Shown: piece after piece, positions 62,716 through 64,000 of the stretch
Layout: each line of letters opens with the position of its first letter
How positions within the stretch are numbered: position 1 is the stretch's first letter
From: Eubacterium callanderi
Lineage (GTDB): Bacteria > Bacillota > Clostridia > Eubacteriales > Eubacteriaceae
NCBI RefSeq assembly: GCF_900142645.1
Contig: NZ_FRBP01000012.1
Coordinates: 1 to 64,000, forward strand
DNA: 64,000 bases
Reading direction: 5' to 3'
Position numbers and translations under genes: made by a program
The notes under the pieces: generated by a model
Seen by the model: the letters and a program-made list of their open reading frames with translations, nothing else
Database searches by the model: none
Told to the model about the DNA's origin: nothing

Positions 62716-64000
62716 ATGAAATACACCATCGTTCACGATATGCCTGGACGCATTCGTCTGCGTTGCGGGCGTAATGCTTTTTCTCTTGATGAAGGCTACA
62801 GTATAACTTCTGTTTTGATGGCACAAACCATAGTTACCGACGCAAAGGCTTCCAGTATCAACGGAAGCCTTTTAATTTTTTATATCGATGACTCCCGTTC
62901 TTTACTTTTAGACTTCATTGATACTTTAGTGCCTGCAGAACTTCCCGTCATACCGCCAGCCGAGAGAGACACCACTTCTGAAGTTGACGCAGGCTTTCAA
63001 TATGCGCTTGCGTTTAGAATTGTCCGCCGATTACTTTTCCGGGGGCTTCTTCCCTCTCCTGTCCGTCATGTAATCACTTTATTCCGCGCTGTCCCCTATG
63101 TTGTGCGCGGAATAAAGAGCTTGCTTAATTTCCGTATTAATGTCGATGTTTTAGATGCATCCTCCATTGGCGTTTCTTTAGCACAGGGAGATTATGGAAC
63201 CGCAAGCTCCATTATGTTTCTCCTGTCGCTTTCAGATTTACTGGAAGACTACACAAGAAAAAAAACAAAGCTTGCCCTGGCAGGAAGCTTGTCTGTCAAT
63301 GTTGACACCGTATGGAAACAGGATAGTTATGGCAACTTTATAAGCACACCCATCAGCCAGCTTGAAGAGGATGATACTATTATTGTCCGTACCAGCGGCA
63401 CAATCCCAGTAGATGGTACTATCTGTGAGGGTGAAGCCTACATTAACGAAGCCTGTATGACGGGCGAATCTCAGTCCGTTTTAAAAAAAGCGGAGGATTC
63501 AGTCTATGCAGGAACCGTCGTTGAAGACGGCAGCATTGTTATAAAGGTACGTGCTATTGGAAACGGGACTCGTATGAACAAAATCATCGAGCTTATTGAC
63601 CAATCTGAAAACCTGAAAGCAGATGTACAGAGCCATGCCGAAAATTTAGCGGACTCCATTGTTCCCTTTAGCTTTCTGGCATCTGGTCTGGCGTTTTTAC
63701 TCACCAGAAACGCGACAAAAGCGGCCTCTGTCCTGCTGGTTGACTACTCCTGCGCCATCAAACTTGCAACACCGATCTCCGTCATCTCAGCTATGCGTGA
63801 AGCTGCAAACCATAAAATCGTGGTAAAGGGTGGGAAATTTCTCGAATCTTATGCTCTGGCAGATACCATTGTTTTTGATAAAACCGGAACGCTCACCGTT
63901 GCCTCTCCAAGTGTCAATGAGGTTATTTCGTTTCCACCGTATAATAGGACAGAGGTTCTGAAAACCTCGGCCTGTCTTGAAGAGCATTTCCCTCACAGTG
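62716..64000 (+). CDS. P1B-type heavy-metal ATPase, 3' end outside window
   Basis: The first 428 residues are seen. An HMA-like ferredoxin-fold segment (residues 1-65; DMPGRIRLRCGRN) is followed by TM helices, the actuator MTGESQSV, the TM metal motif YSCAIKLATP with C346 (in place of CPC/CPH), and the phosphorylation site DKTGT with D388. The SCA motif recalls the CtpC/P1B-4 side branch, so Mn, Fe, Zn or Co is possible. The GGAGTAG ribosome site is 7 bases upstream of the ATG. Confidence 0.9.
   Translation, partial: MKYTIVHDMPGRIRLRCGRNAFSLDEGYSITSVLMAQTIVTDAKASSINGSLLIFYIDDSRSLLLDFIDTLVPAELPVIPPAERDTTSEVDAGFQYALAFRIVRRLLFRGLLPSPVRHVITLFRAVPYVVRGIKSLLNFRINVDVLDASSIGVSLAQGDYGTASSIMFLLSLSDLLEDYTRKKTKLALAGSLSVNVDTVWKQDSYGNFISTPISQLEEDDTIIVRTSGTIPVDGTICEGEAYINEACMTGESQSVLKKAEDSVYAGTVVEDGSIVIKVRAIGNGTRMNKIIELIDQSENLKADVQSHAENLADSIVPFSFLASGLAFLLTRNATKAASVLLVDYSCAIKLATPISVISAMREAANHKIVVKGGKFLESYALADTIVFDKTGTLTVASPSVNEVISFPPYNRTEVLKTSACLEEHFPHS

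Overview
The window comes from an anaerobic, low-to-mid GC Firmicute. It fits best with the acetogenic Eubacteriaceae, Eubacterium limosum/callanderi group. The basis is a cluster of four non-pyrrolysine MttB-type methyltransferases with BCCT and MFS transporters, high-molecular-weight rubredoxin-type flavoproteins, a (R)-citramalate route to isoleucine, and B12, c-di-GMP and T-box RNA leaders. The assignment is inferred from gene content; no rRNA or tRNA gene is present to confirm it.

Layout. 1-2.3 kb (-): end of a surface-glycan cluster (nucleotide-sugar dehydrogenase, GT4 glycosyltransferase, small phosphoglycosyltransferase). 2.3-4.3 kb: a solitary TnpB-family gene in which all three RuvC catalytic acids appear replaced, with a long same-strand hairpin just downstream where a guide-RNA scaffold would lie, and unusual repeats upstream. 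4.3-7.5 kb: housekeeping genes (YdbC/PC4-like, glutaredoxin, upp, amino-acid permease). 7.7-18.3 kb (-): methylamine-type locus MFS-mttB-mttB-EBP-mttB-mttB-BCCT, with a GG-N10-GC sigma-54 promoter and a perfect 34-bp palindrome upstream; no corrinoid protein or corrinoid:THF methyltransferase is encoded beside it. 18.5-24.2 kb: DUF362 ferredoxin-like protein, a heterodimeric ABC exporter and a divergent LysR regulator. 24.2-24.8 kb (+): a cobalamin riboswitch with promoter and terminator but no gene behind it. 24.8-31.1 kb (-): a c-di-GMP-I riboswitch controlling a 1745-aa M60 metallopeptidase with a dockerin-like module, followed by a cohesin-like protein carrying an NPATG sorting signal. 31.1-35.9 kb (-): pstSCAB-phoU with Pho boxes. 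36-39.2 kb: cytidylate-kinase-like protein, MATE pump, an unexplained structured intergenic region, and a double-rubredoxin flavin reductase.

39.3-48.8 kb (-): branched-chain amino acid operon ilvC-cimA-leuC-leuD-leuB-ilvD-ilvB behind a T-box leader. 49-50.9 kb (-): a GH13 glycosidase fused in frame to a TadA-type deaminase. 50.9-53.5 kb (-): an SsuABC-like transporter behind an attenuator-type leader. 53.6-59.2 kb (-): iron alcohol dehydrogenase, marR-lon, HAD phosphatase and TetR regulator. 59.5-64 kb: an operator-controlled structured transcript, a DUF3793-flavodoxin-ATC-hydrolase-like operon (-), and divergently feoA-feoA-DUF6110-P1B ATPase (+, cut by the window edge).

Two control circuits tie genes together. 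In the first, the sigma-54 enhancer-binding protein probably drives its surrounding mttB operon through the 18.1-18.3 kb elements. In the second, three promoters (marR-lon, the 59.55 kb transcript, and the DUF3793 operon) each have a TTGACA-N17 core followed at once by the same AGTTAG-type palindrome, suggesting a small MarR regulon linked to metal handling.
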